A stretch of 64,000 bases of DNA, taken from contig JANFAH010000046.1 in NCBI GenBank assembly GCA_024663395.1, forward strand, positions 372,001-436,000, written 5' to 3'. Origin of the DNA: Pisolithus tinctorius (Eukaryota; Basidiomycota; Agaricomycetes; Boletales; Pisolithaceae). Position numbers and translations under genes: made by a program. Shown here in pieces: positions 35,098-45,657 of this stretch; within the stretch, counting starts at the first letter, position 1, and each line of letters begins with the position of its first letter. Below the pieces are notes generated by a model that had not been told where the DNA came from, did no database searches, and saw only the letters and a program-made list of their open reading frames with translations.

Positions 35098-36596
35098 ATG
35101 TCATCGCCGTCGCGATCCCCCACTCCCGTCGCAGAAAAATTACATTCTTTCACGATTTCACTTTCTGTCTATGGACCCAAGAAAAAGGAGAAGGGAAAGA
35201 CTGCACCAAAAGCGACCATGAAGACAAAAGAGCTTACTTTTGCTGTCAACGATACTAACTACCTTGATTTTCTACAGCATGTACTGGACAAGCATGGTCA
35301 AGGACAATATAGGGTCTCAAGCAGTAAACATTTTCCCTTCAAGTTTGTACTGCCCAAAGTGCGGAGGTAAGTCGTTTCTCACTCTGCAAATCTGTGCTAA
35401 CCATGCTTTACCTTAGCCAAGCCGTCAGTAATGCGATCGATGTCGATAACGAAGTCGACTACAAGGATATGGTCAAGAGGATTCATAGCGTTCACCCTGG
35501 CCCAATGAAGATCTACGTTGATATGAAACATGTGGAGAAACTTCCGACTATCGATGGCTCTGGAGACGAGAGCAACTCGTCTGGTGAGGATAGTGGAAAG
35601 CAGAAACATTCAGACCTCGATATGTGCCTTGCCCAGTGGCGCATGAAACTCCTGAGCCGGTACAAGAATGAGAACGACGAGGGAATGACTTACATCGGGC
35701 CAGCGGGGCCAATCCCCCTTTCACCTGCGATGGTACTGGACTGGTGCCGTGCATTGGTAAGTCCTTCACTACTCATGAACATTCTATCCCTAAACTATCT
35801 GTAGGATGAAGGGCAAGCTACGTTGTCGGTTCCCCCAAACCTTGAGTCTTTCAATTGGAGCAACAAAGCGCTGTTTTTGCATCCAGCCTGCAAAGTGCAA
35901 GCCCAGGCATCGCAAAATATTGATATCAACTCTATTACTGGTGTTCTCCTTCTTCAGATGCTTGCAAATTCTGGCCTCTTGTCACCCAGTGTATCTAGTG
36001 CCCGCACTTCTCCAGTTCCGCCTCCTGCGACACCCACACGCATGCCACAGGATCCTCCCATTTCACCACCCGTCCCATCTCCATCTCATCTCTCCCGCTT
36101 TCTTCGCTACGCTGAATCGAACCTCGGTGTTCGCAATGCCACCCTCTATGAACGGGAACTTGAACTGCAGTCGATCGGGCCTGACATCCTCATGGATATC
36201 GATGACCAGACACTCGCTAGGGCTGGTATCGCCACTGGTGACATCATTCATCTCAAGAAGGGAAGTTTACTTTGGTGGAATGGTCCTGATGCAAAGAGGA
36301 AGCGTAGCGACACTGGGGCATCGTCAGGCAACGAGTGAGTGGGCCAAGCCTCATCCCCACCCACCAGGCCATCGAAGAAGATCGCGTATGAGAAGCGATT
36401 CAAGGACAGTGGTGGGTGTCGTTTCACAGCATCTCTGATGACGATCGACAAAGATGACGATGGTAGCAAGCCAGCCCCGCTTGACTACGACCTTTATTAT
36501 CACTGCGAGAGTCAAGATCAGTGGTTACCTGTACCCCGGGGTTTCGTTGTCGATGAGACTGGGGAGGAATCAGAGGACGACGTTTTTTCTACATAA
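35098..36596 (+). CDS. transposon passenger gene, SAM-like domain protein (one in-frame TGA)
   Basis: Three exons. It starts at an ATG at 35098 with SSPSRSPTPVAEKLHSFTIS. The first introns are clean GT-AG: 35367-35416, joining RR to SQAVSNAIDVDNEVD, and one near 35758-35804, joining CRAL to DEGQATLSVPP. The N-terminal half (HSFTISLSVYGPKKK, LTFAVNDTNYLDFLQHVLDK) looks like a folded domain I do not recognise. A proline-rich linker follows, then a SAM-like helical domain (HLSRFLRYAESNLGVRNATL, LQSIGPDILMDIDDQTLARA, GIATGDIIHLKKGSL). A TGA at 36336-36338 interrupts the frame after SSGNE. The same frame stays open beyond it (PSKKIAYEKRFKDSGGCRF) to a stop at 36596. Either the TGA is a mutation or the protein ends there. 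A 33 bp intron covering the TGA is also formally possible. Confidence 0.68.
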
Positions 36597-36763
36597 TGCC
36601 TACATACCTTGCTTCATGTAACGCCTATGTCGCATACATAGGTATCGTATCAATTGCAATGTTGGCCTAGAGGCCATTTTTCACGTTCATACTACATTGA
36701 ACCTGCACGCAAAATCGACTGGTAATTGAAGGGGGAATCTACTTAGACACAGCAATACAGTCA

Positions 36764-37820
36764 CTACACTATGTACCCAGACACGCGGAAATAACCCTCA
36801 GCCTTTTCAGGCGTAATACTTTGACATGCACGAACAATCGCCATCATCAATAAGTCGTCCGAGTGGCGATGCAAGTATGCCTTGATCATAGAAAATGCTT
36901 GTTCGATGGGGTTGTAGTCTGGTGAGTATGGCGGGAGATAGATCAACTTGCAGACTGTGAGACGTCAGCGAAAGAAATATCAATTGATGGATAGTCACGT
37001 ACGATGCATATCTTCAACTAACTTGCGAATTTCCTCACCATGGTGAATGCGGCAGTTGTCCATAATAATAACGCTGCAGGGGCCAGGATATGGGTTGGTA
37101 AAAGGCATCTGTTGGATAGATTAGCATGTACCGGCTTGAAGATGATTCACTTACGACGTGCTCCTTCAGAAATCGCAGAAATTGCTCTCCATCAACAGTG
37201 CCCTCGATGATATCGTATGTGATGATGCCATCAAGCGTGATGGCAGGGAGAATAGAGTAGCGCATTCCACGTACGAAGTACCTCCTGACTTGGCAACGTA
37301 GACCTCTGACTGTTCGCCCATGTGGGCGAGTGGAGGTACGCTTGTCCTTGGAAGCTTCGTCAATGAAGACGAGCATATTCGGGTCTGGTGCTTCTGCTGC
37401 GATGCGATTCATGTAGAGCGCGTGTGACTCCTCGTTCCTCTCAGAGGCAGATGTGGAGACGACCTTCCGAGTGATGTGGAGGCCCTGAAGAGTTTGAGAA
37501 AGTGTAGATGGAGTGATACGAACTCGACGCTTGAGCCAGAGCTCCTCTCGAAGCTCGTCTAGGTAGATTGTGCTGCAATGTTGAACGATGGCAAGGATAA
37601 ATGCGATGTCTTCGAGGCTGAGAATGCGACGACGACCGATGGTATGGGAATAAGTGTTTGGGTTGTACATGACACCGTACTTGGTGTGAAGTCTGAGAGT
37701 TTTGTAAACGAGTGTTTTCTTGATGCCTAGAATACTACAGATTTGCTTGATGCTATAGCCATTTTGGTGAAGGACAGGAATACGAGACTTGAGGTCAATG
37801 GATACCATGCGAGAGGGCAT
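36764..37820 (-). CDS. Tc1/mariner (IS630-superfamily) DDE transposase
   Basis: Minus strand, three exons. An N-terminal helix-turn-helix region (RIPVLHQNGYSIKQICSILG, KTLVYKTLRLHTKYG) is followed by a second HTH (LSLEDIAFILAIVQHC). The catalytic domain has the first D in VFIDEASKDKRT, the second D in SVIIMDNCRIHHGEEIR (exon 2, after an intron near 37105-37155), and the E in YLPPYSPDYNPIEQAF (exon 3, after an intron near 36955-37003). No stop codon interrupts the exons, so transposase may still be made. It would bind the inverted repeats and move the element by cut and paste. Confidence 0.88.
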
Positions 37821-37894
37821 GCGGGCGATGTTCAGTATGTTCGATTCTTAGTGTACTACGGTAACAGACAGTAGCTACCCACTAAGGTACTTCT

Positions 37895-37967
37895 GGGGTC
37901 CTATCCCAGCTATATCCGAACAGTCTGATTGTTGAACAGATTTTCCGCATCGTTTTGCAAACAGCTG
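37895..37967 (-). repeat. right terminal inverted repeat of mariner-type element
   Basis: It starts GGGGTCCTATCCCAGC and ends GTTTTGCAAACAGCTG, followed by TA. It is the inverted partner of 34947-35019. Confidence 0.9.
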
Positions 37968-38564
37968 TAACTCTATCTACATTGGTCCAGCAGTCGAAAG
38001 ACTGGCTGGTTTTTGGGGCATAACGAGTTCTTCTTTGTCCGGATGTGTGAGTCTGTCTTGGGTGGTTATGCAGCGCGTGAGGGTGTGGCGTTTGCTGGAC
38101 ATGGGAACTGGCTGTGCAGGTACGTTGCGGGTGCATGGGTTATGGGGTGCAGTGTGGTTTAGTTTTGATGTGATTGAGTTGAGCGAGTGGGGGGAGTAGG
38201 ACGTGATTGTTGGATGAGCTCGGTGGTAGGGAATAGCGTAGTTAGTTCTTCTGTTTGGCTTGACAGGTGGTTGTGTCCAGGGGCGATTGCCTCCTTTGTC
38301 TGCCGCTCTCATTTGTTTTCTTATCTGTGCATTGCGTTATTCTATGTTAGGGTTGTTTGGAGATCTCACCCATTGTGCATTGCAACCACTTGGTGGCTGA
38401 GACGTATTTGAGGAGGTGTGGTTGGGCTTTTGGGTTGGTGAGGAGGTATGCGATGGAGGTAGCGTCCCTTCCTAGTGTTCTTTGTAGTATGTGTCATTCT
38501 CTTATGTATCTGGGACATAGGAACAGGTAGTGACGAACATCCTCTTGGCTGACTCTGCTGCATT

Positions 38565-38569
38565 GCAGG
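38565..38569. repeat. target-site duplication of the copia element (left)
   Basis: GCAGG lies directly before the 5' LTR. The same five bases follow the 3' LTR at 43733-43737. Confidence 0.8.
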
Positions 38570-38836
38570 TGTTGGAACATGTGTCCCCTGTGTTTATTTG
38601 CTTACAGTGTACAAGCTTACATAATAATTCTTCGCACTTAGGCAATTAGTTTTTCCTCATGCACCTCAGTCTTCTTACCACAGAAGCCTGAGGTATGTTT
38701 ACTATATTAACCTACAGCTACCTTACTGATGTGCTACTATAGACCTTCTTTACAGGTTAGCTTGTTAATATTAAGTCTTCTTACCACAGAAGCCTGAGAC
38801 CTTCTTTACAGTCTTAATTTCGACCTCCTCTTAAGA
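38570..38836 (+). repeat. 5' LTR of copia element
   Basis: It begins TGTTGGAACATG and ends CTCTTAAGA. It contains an internal direct repeat (CTTCTTACCACAGAAGCCTG) at about 38671 and 38778. The sequence just inside, GGTTATGAGCCCCGCG, occupies the primer-binding-site position. Confidence 0.9.
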
Positions 38837-38912
38837 GGTTATGAGCCCCGCGCAGCTCTAACCTTACAGTATCAACGAACTCGAAAGTGGTACCACCAAA
38901 TAACCTACAGAC

Positions 38913-41900
38913 ATGTCATCTGGAGTGTCAGCGTCAACATCCTGGCAACCAGGCCCATCAACAAGCACGAACACAACAGTTTCTGCATCTATGAGTGCTA
39001 GGGTCACCCAAGGCTCAAGCCGACTCTACGATATAATGCCCCTCGCAGATGATGGAGCAAATTATCAAATGTGCAAGTTTCGAATGCAGAAAGTCCTAGG
39101 TATACGAGGCCTCTGGAATGTAGTTGCTGGCATGGAGAAGAAAGCTCCGGATGTGAACTCAAACCCAGACCAGTATGAGGAATGGTTAATGAAAGACAAA
39201 GAAGCATGTGCACAGATTACCTTAACGCTCAAGGATGAGCCTCTTAGCGGTGTTCTGTATGCTAGTACTGCAGCGGAGACCTGGACCAAGCTCAGTGAAT
39301 GGTATGAAGGAAAGGGAAAGCAATCCATAGCCTACCTTATAGGAGAACTGTTTCGTGGCACACTCGCCGATGACCAGCCTATGGAAACACAGCTAAATGC
39401 CATGCAGCAAAAAGCCCACATCCTCTCGTCACTCAGTCAACCCCTCGATGACTCGCTGGTAGCGATCACAATGGTGATATCTCTCCCACAGTTGTACTCC
39501 ACACTCTGGACAATCCTTATGTCCTCGAATGACAAGCTCACCATCAAGACTGTCATATCCCAAGTCCTGGTAGAAGAAAGAACATGACAAACTTCGACAG
39601 CACATTCTGCTCTTGCTGCTAAGACTAACCCGGGTAAAAAGTCAAAGGCAACAGACAGGAAGAAAAAGAAGAAGAAGTGTCTCTATGCCCCCTGTGGCAA
39701 AACCGGACATACAGAGGATGAATGCTACAAAAAGAAGGCAGACAAAGCGGCCAAAGCTGCAACCCAGGGATCTGCACAAGGGAGCAAGGATAAATCCAAG
39801 GAAAAAATGGAGTTAACAGCCAAGGTTGCAACTGTTGCAGAAGAGGATAGTGGACCTCTTCATCTATTCATGGCATGCACTTGCCCTGAGACCAGTGCAT
39901 CGGAGTGGGTAGTTGACTCCGGTGCCTCAGCACACATGTGCTGCCAACGCTCGTGGTTTGCAACATTCAGCAAACTGTCACCCTTGCAACCAGTGATTGT
40001 CAGTGATGGCAGAACCATACAAGCTATTGGGAAAGGGAGAATCGAAGTCTCCATGCATCTCGAGGATGGCCGCACAAGTGGAACAATCCTCCAAGACATC
40101 TACTATGTCCCAGACCTGGACACAAACCTTGTGTCAGTGCCCGCACTAGCCTCGAAGGGACTTCTAGTCACCTTTGGAGAGCAGGAGTGTAGGGTGCACA
40201 TCGACGGCAAGGTTGTAGCTCTGGCTACTAAACGAAAGTCCCTCTACATACTCGAAGCAAGCGTCGTATCTGGCAGTCATTCTGCATACATTGTCAGTAT
40301 GCCTGATGCGCTAAATCCAAATGAACCTTTCACTGCTCTCACCTCATGCACAACGACATCTAAGGCTACACTAACCACCTGGCATCATTGACTTGGACAT
40401 GCAAACATCAGAAATGTCCTAAGACTATCTGAGAGTGGCATGGTGTCTGGGATGGAACTGACAGGACCGAAGGAGCACAACATGACTTCGTGCAAGGCCT
40501 GCCATGATGGCAAACAACATTGGGAACCTATTCCGTCGAAGTCAGCTGTGGAAAGCCCGAGTGTACTGCACAGAACTTACACAGATGTGTGCGGGCCTAT
40601 GGAGACTGCAGGACGATCTGGCCACCGGTACTTCGTAATGTTCATTGACAGACACTCGCACCATCTGGTGGTTAAGTTAATCAAGTCGAAGGACGAAGTC
40701 TTTGGACTAACCAAGGAGTACTTCGCTAGAGCTGAAGCGGAAACTGGACATCGCCCTAACTATCTTCGAAGTGATGGTGGTGGAGAATACAGCTCGAACA
40801 CATTTGAAGCCTATCTGAAGTCAAAAGGCATACATCATGAGAAGACGAATGCCTACACACCACAGGAAAATGGTGTAGCGGAACGGATGAACCGAACACT
40901 TGTTGAGTCTGCACGAGCTATGCTCAGCGATGCCAGTCTGCCCAACAAATATTGGGGGGACGCCATACTGCATGCAGCACACATAATAAATAGACTACCG
41001 ACTAAAGCGCTCGAGCAAAGCATAACCCCCTATGAGGCGTACACTGGGAACAAGCCATCAATCACCCATCTTCGAATTTTTGGATGCATGGCACATGTCC
41101 ACGTTCCGGAGGAGAAGCGTCAAAAGCTGGATGTTAAGTCCCTTGAGTGCGCACTCTTGGGATACTTGGAGAATAAAAAGGCATACCTGTGCATACATCG
41201 GTCCACCGGGCAAATTGTTGAAACGTGCGATGCTGTCTTCGATGAAGGGGACAGTGCAGACATGTCTCAAGTCCAGATAGACATGGTAACTAGGGAAACA
41301 AGGCGTGTAACGCCTACGTTCACGCACAAGGGATGCAAAGGGTGATTGACTTACCAGAGAGCAAAACGACCCCAGATGAACCTGGAAATGAGTCAGATGG
41401 AGGAAATATTGAAGGACACACCTGGGACAGTCAAAACGACGAGACGGCGATCGACGATGGCTCGCAGATCACTGACGATCACAGCTGCTCAATGCTCGAG
41501 CCTAAAACTCACACTAAAACAGAGAAAACCGTTAGTGGGTCAAACCATGAGCAGAATGATGAGGTACGGACCTCAGAATGTCGACGCCAAGTGCCATCAG
41601 TGGCCATTCATCGCTCTGGAGCAATGCCTGGGCTGCCCAGTCCCTATCCAATCCCTATCCCCCCTCTGGGGCTTCGAAGGTCATCCCGAGCCAAAAAAGC
41701 ACCTATTCGAGACAATGATCAACGCTATTTCATCAATGCATATCAAAAACATAGCTTACCATCTGTGGAGGATGTAGTGGCAGAGGGTGAGGGTGCTGAG
41801 ACAGAGGCGAGCATGCGAGAAGGTGTGGCAATGGTGAGGCAGAGTGGTGATGACCCAGAAAGGGAAGAAGTTACCGTGTACCAAACAAACACAATCTGCG

Positions 41901-43441
41901 ATGACAAACCTACGACGTTCACAGAGGCGATGCATCGTGCTGATGCTGACCGCTGGTATGCAGCGATGGCCGATGAATTAGCAACGTTTCACGCTATAGG
42001 ATTGTACAAGGAGGTACCACGCCCACCTGACAGAAAGATTATAGATTTGAAATGGGTCTACAAGATAAAGCGAGGCCCTACAGGCGATGTTGATAAGTAC
42101 AAAGCCCGACTCGTTGCAAAGGGATTCATGCAGGTCCATGGAATTGATTATATGGAGACGTTCGCGCCTGTAGCTAAGTTCTCTACCATCAGAACCCTAC
42201 TCACCCTCACTGCTAAGTTTGATCTGGAGATCCACCAGATGGATGTAAAGTCCACCTTTCTAAATGGCAAACTCGAGGAGGAAATATACCTCCGCCCTCC
42301 TCCTGGCTTCTGAGACTCAAGTGATGTCATTTGGCGTCTCTATCGCATGCTCTACGGATTGAAACAGGCTCCTAAAGCCTGGTACAATTGACTACAAGAA
42401 GTTTTTGAATCTCTCGGGTTCACGTGCAGTGTCGCTGATCACAGTCTTTTCTACAAAGACAAAAATGGGATTTTAATTATAGTTGCTGTCTACATCGACG
42501 ACAAACTAATCCTCTCAAAGAGCCGCGAGGCCATTGACCACCTCAAAGTCCAGCTATCAGCTGAGTATGACCTCTCCGACTTAGGCAAGGCTCGGTGGAT
42601 CCTTGGTATGGAGATTATACGAGATTGCAACAAGGGAACCATAGAATTGTCTCAGCGTCGCTATATAGGGCTCATTCTCGAGCGTATGGGCATGCAGGAT
42701 GGCCGTACAGTGTCCACGCCCATCGAGCAGAACTTAAAATTAGAGAAACTCGATGCCCCTGCCTATGACCTGCATGCATACCAAAGTGCTCTTGGAGCGT
42801 TGATGTATGCTATGCTGGCTACCCGACCAGATCTCGCATTTGCTGTGGGCATGCTTAGCAGGCATGCAGCTACCCCTGGCGACCAACACTGGACTGCACT
42901 CAAACAAGTTTACAGATATCTTCGAAAAACTGTTGATGTGTGTTTACAGTACATGAGAGACTCTGCAAGTTCTCTTGTAGGCTACACTGATGCTGACTGG
43001 GCTGCAGATGTAAATGACCACTGTTCTGTAACTGGCTACGTCTTTACTCTGTGCGGTGGAGCAGTTAGCTGGTCATCCAAGAAACAGACCTCCATTGCTT
43101 TGTCTAGCATGGAAGCCGAGTACATGGCAGTCTCAGCGGCTGCAAAAGAAATACTTTGGCTATGAACGCTACTATGTGAACTAGATATGGATACAACTGC
43201 ACAGCCCACTTCCCTCCTAGTCGACAACCAGTCTGCAATAGCCCTGACAAGCAATGCAATGTTCCACAACCGCACGAAGCATATAGCTATTCATCATCAT
43301 TTTATTCGCGAGAAGGTTGAAGATGGAGAAGTGGATGTCAAGTACATTTCTACGAATGAACAGATCGCCAATGTTCTCACCAAGGGACTGTCACGCGAGA
43401 AGCATGAACGCTTTTCTCTTGGTATGGGAATTGTTTTCTAA
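38913..43441 (+). pseudogene. copia gag-pol polyprotein, inactivated
   Basis: Gag starts at 38913 (LYDIMPLADDGANYQMCKFR, then LKDEPLSGVLYASTAAETW). A CCHC-like knuckle ends CGKTGHTEDEC. Protease has WVVDSGASAHMC near 39907. Integrase has a Cys/His region (TSCKACHDGKQH) and the D, D, E motifs (YTDVCGP, LRSDGGGEYSS, PQENGVAERMNRT). RT has LKWVYKIKRGPTGDV, LVAKGFMQVHGIDYMETFAP and VYIDDKLI. RNase H has GYTDADWAADV and ALSSMEAEYMAVS. In-frame TGA codons are at 39585, 40389, 42311, 42389 and 43163. A frameshift near 41330 separates integrase from RT and creates the TGA at 41343. At 40389 (WHH-stop-LGH), 42389 (WYN-stop-L) and 43163 (WL-stop) family members normally have arginine. Confidence 0.93.
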
Positions 43442-43464
43442 AGACTTGCTACACTGAGGGGGTG

Positions 43465-43732
43465 TGTTGGAACATGTGTCCCCTGTGTTTATTTGCTTAC
43501 AGCGTACAAGCTTACATAATAATTCTTCGCACTTAGGCAATTAGTTTTTCCTTGTGCACCTCAGTCTTCTTACCACAGAAGCCTGAGGTATGTTTACTAT
43601 ATTAACCCTACAGCTACCTTACTGATGTGCTACTATAGACCTTCTTTACAGGTTAGCTTGTTAATATTAAGTCTTCTTACCACAGAAGCCTGAGACCTTC
43701 TTTACAGTCTTAATTTCGACCTCCTCTTAAGA
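43465..43732 (+). repeat. 3' LTR of copia element
   Basis: The same sequence as the 5' LTR except for three transitions and one extra C. It is preceded by a purine-rich ACTGAGGGGGTG, a plausible polypurine tract. Confidence 0.9.
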
Positions 43733-43736
43733 GCAG

Positions 43737-44606
43737 GCACATTGGTGTGTCGCTGCATCCTATATGGTGAAGGTGTTTGTTCAGGGGGATATGTCCGGTG
43801 TGTAGTTGGATGTACAGGCTGGTTTGCTTCTTGGGTAGAGAGGCGGTGAGTTTTGTGAACAAGGCATTTATAAGTTGGGGGTCTATGGCGGATATTCTAT
43901 TGTATCGGGGGGAGTTTCTCCAGATTTTGGCCCATAGGGACTTTAGTTTCGCGTTGTGGGACTGTTTGAGGGCAGATATGCTGAATGGTAGTTGTTTCCT
44001 TAGTAACGGGGGTAAGTCTTCTGGGGGGCTGGCCGATTCTGCTCTCATTGCTGCTGTCTTTGCCTCCCTGTCTGCTAGCTCATTACCTTCCACTTCCATG
44101 TGGCCCACTATCCATTGTATTGTTACATTTTTTCTTGATAGTCGTTCTTCGTTGAGGGCTTTGATGATTGTAGATCTGGCATGCGTCAGTAGATAGTGTC
44201 CCAGTCTCGCTGATGGCCGCTCACTCAATCTTATTACTGCTTGGTTGTTGACTAGTATTGTGGCCGGGTACGTGACTTCCATCCTGGTGTCTAATAGGTG
44301 TGTAGCCATTAACAGAGCCGCTGCCTCAGCCTCAAATACCATGTGTTGTGACGCGTTCCCTAAGTGATATCTCAGCGTAGTGATGTGTTGGTAGTCTGAG
44401 TAGAGGACTGCGGCAGTGCCTACTCCATCTGCCGTGCTTGATCCATCTGTGAAGATTAGCGTGTGTTCCTTGAGTTTGGCGAAGTCTATGACTGCTTCTT
44501 TCTTGTTTGGGGCTATGACAATGGAGTGCGATGGGGGGGCATGAGGGGGAGTTGGACATGGGTGGATCGTTTCGGTTTGTTGCGGATCAACTTTTAGGTC
44601 GTGCAT
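43737..44606 (-). pseudogene. LINE RNase H domain, interrupted by copia insertion
   Basis: Minus strand. It reads HTLIFTDGSSTADGVGTAAV, EAEAAALLMATHLL, ILVNNQAVIRLSERP and WIVGHMEVEGNELADREAK, with the RNase H D-E-D-type acidic residues visible. The frame runs into the copia element after SDTPMC and, once copia and one copy of the 5 bp duplication are removed, continues at 38569 as LQCSRVSQEDVRHYLFLCPRY, a typical LINE C-terminal Cys/His segment. A TGA precedes the domain near 44610 (SSIH-stop-LMHDL). Confidence 0.82.
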
Positions 44607-44702
44607 GAGTCAGTGTATGGATGATCTATGTCGTTTCACGTTTGTTTTGGCAATTTTGGTGACAAGTGCATGGAGCGGGTGTTTGCCAGGTAGTGAGGAG
44701 AG

Positions 44703-45657
44703 TCAGAGTGAGGCGTTGTAAAGAGTTTTCTGTATGAGCACTGATGCTGGCGGGATTTGAGTGTGTGCTAACAGGGTGTCGGTGGGGGTGGTTTTCATGG
44801 CACCCGTGGCTGCTATGGCTGCTATTCTTTGTATTGTTAGTAAACGTCTCGCTATGCCTCTCGAACCTCTAGTTTTGGTCATGTGGTTGCCGGAGTAGGT
44901 GGGTTGGAGCCACACTGGGGCCGCGTACATTATCTTGGGAACGACTACTGTTTGGTACAGTTGTCGCATTAGCTTCGCGGGTATGCCCCATGACATTGCA
45001 GATATCCTTCTTAAGAGGAGCGCTTGCTTGGTTCCTTTTGCTAGTGCTTGCACCACATGTGTTTTCCATCTTAATTCTTGGTCAAGTATGACACCTAGGA
45101 ACTTGTGAGTAGGTACCATGATGATTTCAGTGCCTCCTAGCATTAGTGGAGGCTTCAGTTTGGATCTGTTGAGCATGAAATCCATCAGCACGAATTTGCT
45201 CGTTTCGAACTTTGAGTTGTGTTTGTGAGACCAAGCATAACCTCCGTCTTCCCTTTCCATCATGTTCAGTAGAGTGGTGTGGGTTTCTTCGAATGTTTTG
45301 CCTATGGCAATGAGTGCCGTGTCATCTACAAACACAAGCATTAGTTCCTTTTTACCTTTGGCTACGTCTACTAAGTCTGAGCTGTAGATAACCTATAATA
45401 TCATCGACAGTGGATCTCCTTGGCCAATGCCATTCTTGATGGCGAACCATTCAGATTCGTAGTCGTCAAAACGAAGTTTTGTTTTCCTGTTCGTTAGTAG
45501 TCATTCAGTGAAGTGTACTATTTCAGTGGGGAGACGTCTTTTTCTCATGTTGTGGAGCAGTTGAACCGTGACCGCGTTTGGGAATGCTCCTTCGATGTCT
45601 AGGAATAGCGCAGATACTACTTGTTTTTGGCGCCATGCATGTCGTACCGTGGTTTCG
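44703..45657 (-). pseudogene. LINE reverse transcriptase, partial and broken
   Basis: Minus strand. It contains SALFLDIEGAFPNAV, NGIGQGDPLSM, LVFVDDTALI (the catalytic FVDD box) and LGVILDQELRWKTHV, followed by the thumb (WGIPAKLMRQLYQTVVVPKI). A TGA at 45501-45503 sits before LLTNRKTKLRFDDY. A TAG lies after PLSMIL near 45393. A TGA at 44703-44705 follows TLYNASL, where related elements usually have arginine. The element cannot make a full protein. Confidence 0.8.

Larger units (their letters stand above)
34947..37967 (-). mobile_element. Tc1/mariner-type DNA transposon with a passenger gene
   Basis: A 3021 bp element bounded by 73 bp inverted repeats and flanked on both sides by the dinucleotide TA (34945-34946 and 37968-37969), the classic Tc1/mariner target duplication. 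It carries a DDE transposase on the minus strand and a spliced second gene on the plus strand, convergently arranged. It lies in the 3' untranslated part of the LINE. Most Tc1/mariner elements are 1-2 kb with the transposase only, so the second gene is unusual. Confidence 0.88.
38570..43732 (+). mobile_element. Ty1/copia LTR retrotransposon, nested in the LINE
   Basis: A 5163 bp element with two LTRs of 267 and 268 bp that differ by three substitutions and one indel, so it inserted recently. It is flanked by GCAGG. The internal order gag, protease, integrase, reverse transcriptase, RNase H is the copia order. The polyprotein is broken by five in-frame TGA codons and one frameshift. Removing the element and one GCAGG restores the LINE reading frame exactly. 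Confidence 0.95.
34711..45657 (-). mobile_element. Tad-like LINE (non-LTR retrotransposon), 5'-truncated, host of two nested insertions
   Basis: The element runs on the minus strand from about 45657 to a T-run at 34708-34722, which is its poly(A) tail. A duplication of about 14 bp, ATC(G/A)AATGCAATTT, flanks it inside GH3 copy A. LINE sequence is present at 43733-45657, 37970-38569 and 34711-34946; the rest is inserted mariner and copia DNA. Coding parts in order are a partial reverse transcriptase, RNase H and a C-terminal zinc-knuckle-like end. The RT begins within the palm (SALFLDIEGAFPNAV), so the 5' half, including ORF1, is missing, as is common after incomplete target-primed reverse transcription. 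Tad-like is inferred from the RT followed by RNase H and a CCHC-like end. Confidence 0.85.

Noticed and set aside
38671..38798. Repeated CTTCTTACCACAGAAGCCTG as a CRISPR-like or satellite repeat
   Set aside because: It is an internal direct repeat of the copia LTR and occurs in both LTRs.
41343..41345. TGA at the end of the copia integrase frame as a sixth C-to-T stop
   Set aside because: The coding frame changes near 41330, so this TGA results from a frameshift, not from a CGA codon.
45390..45396. TAG in the LINE reverse transcriptase as a C-to-T change
   Set aside because: Related elements suggest tyrosine at this place, which needs a transversion, so it does not support the signature.
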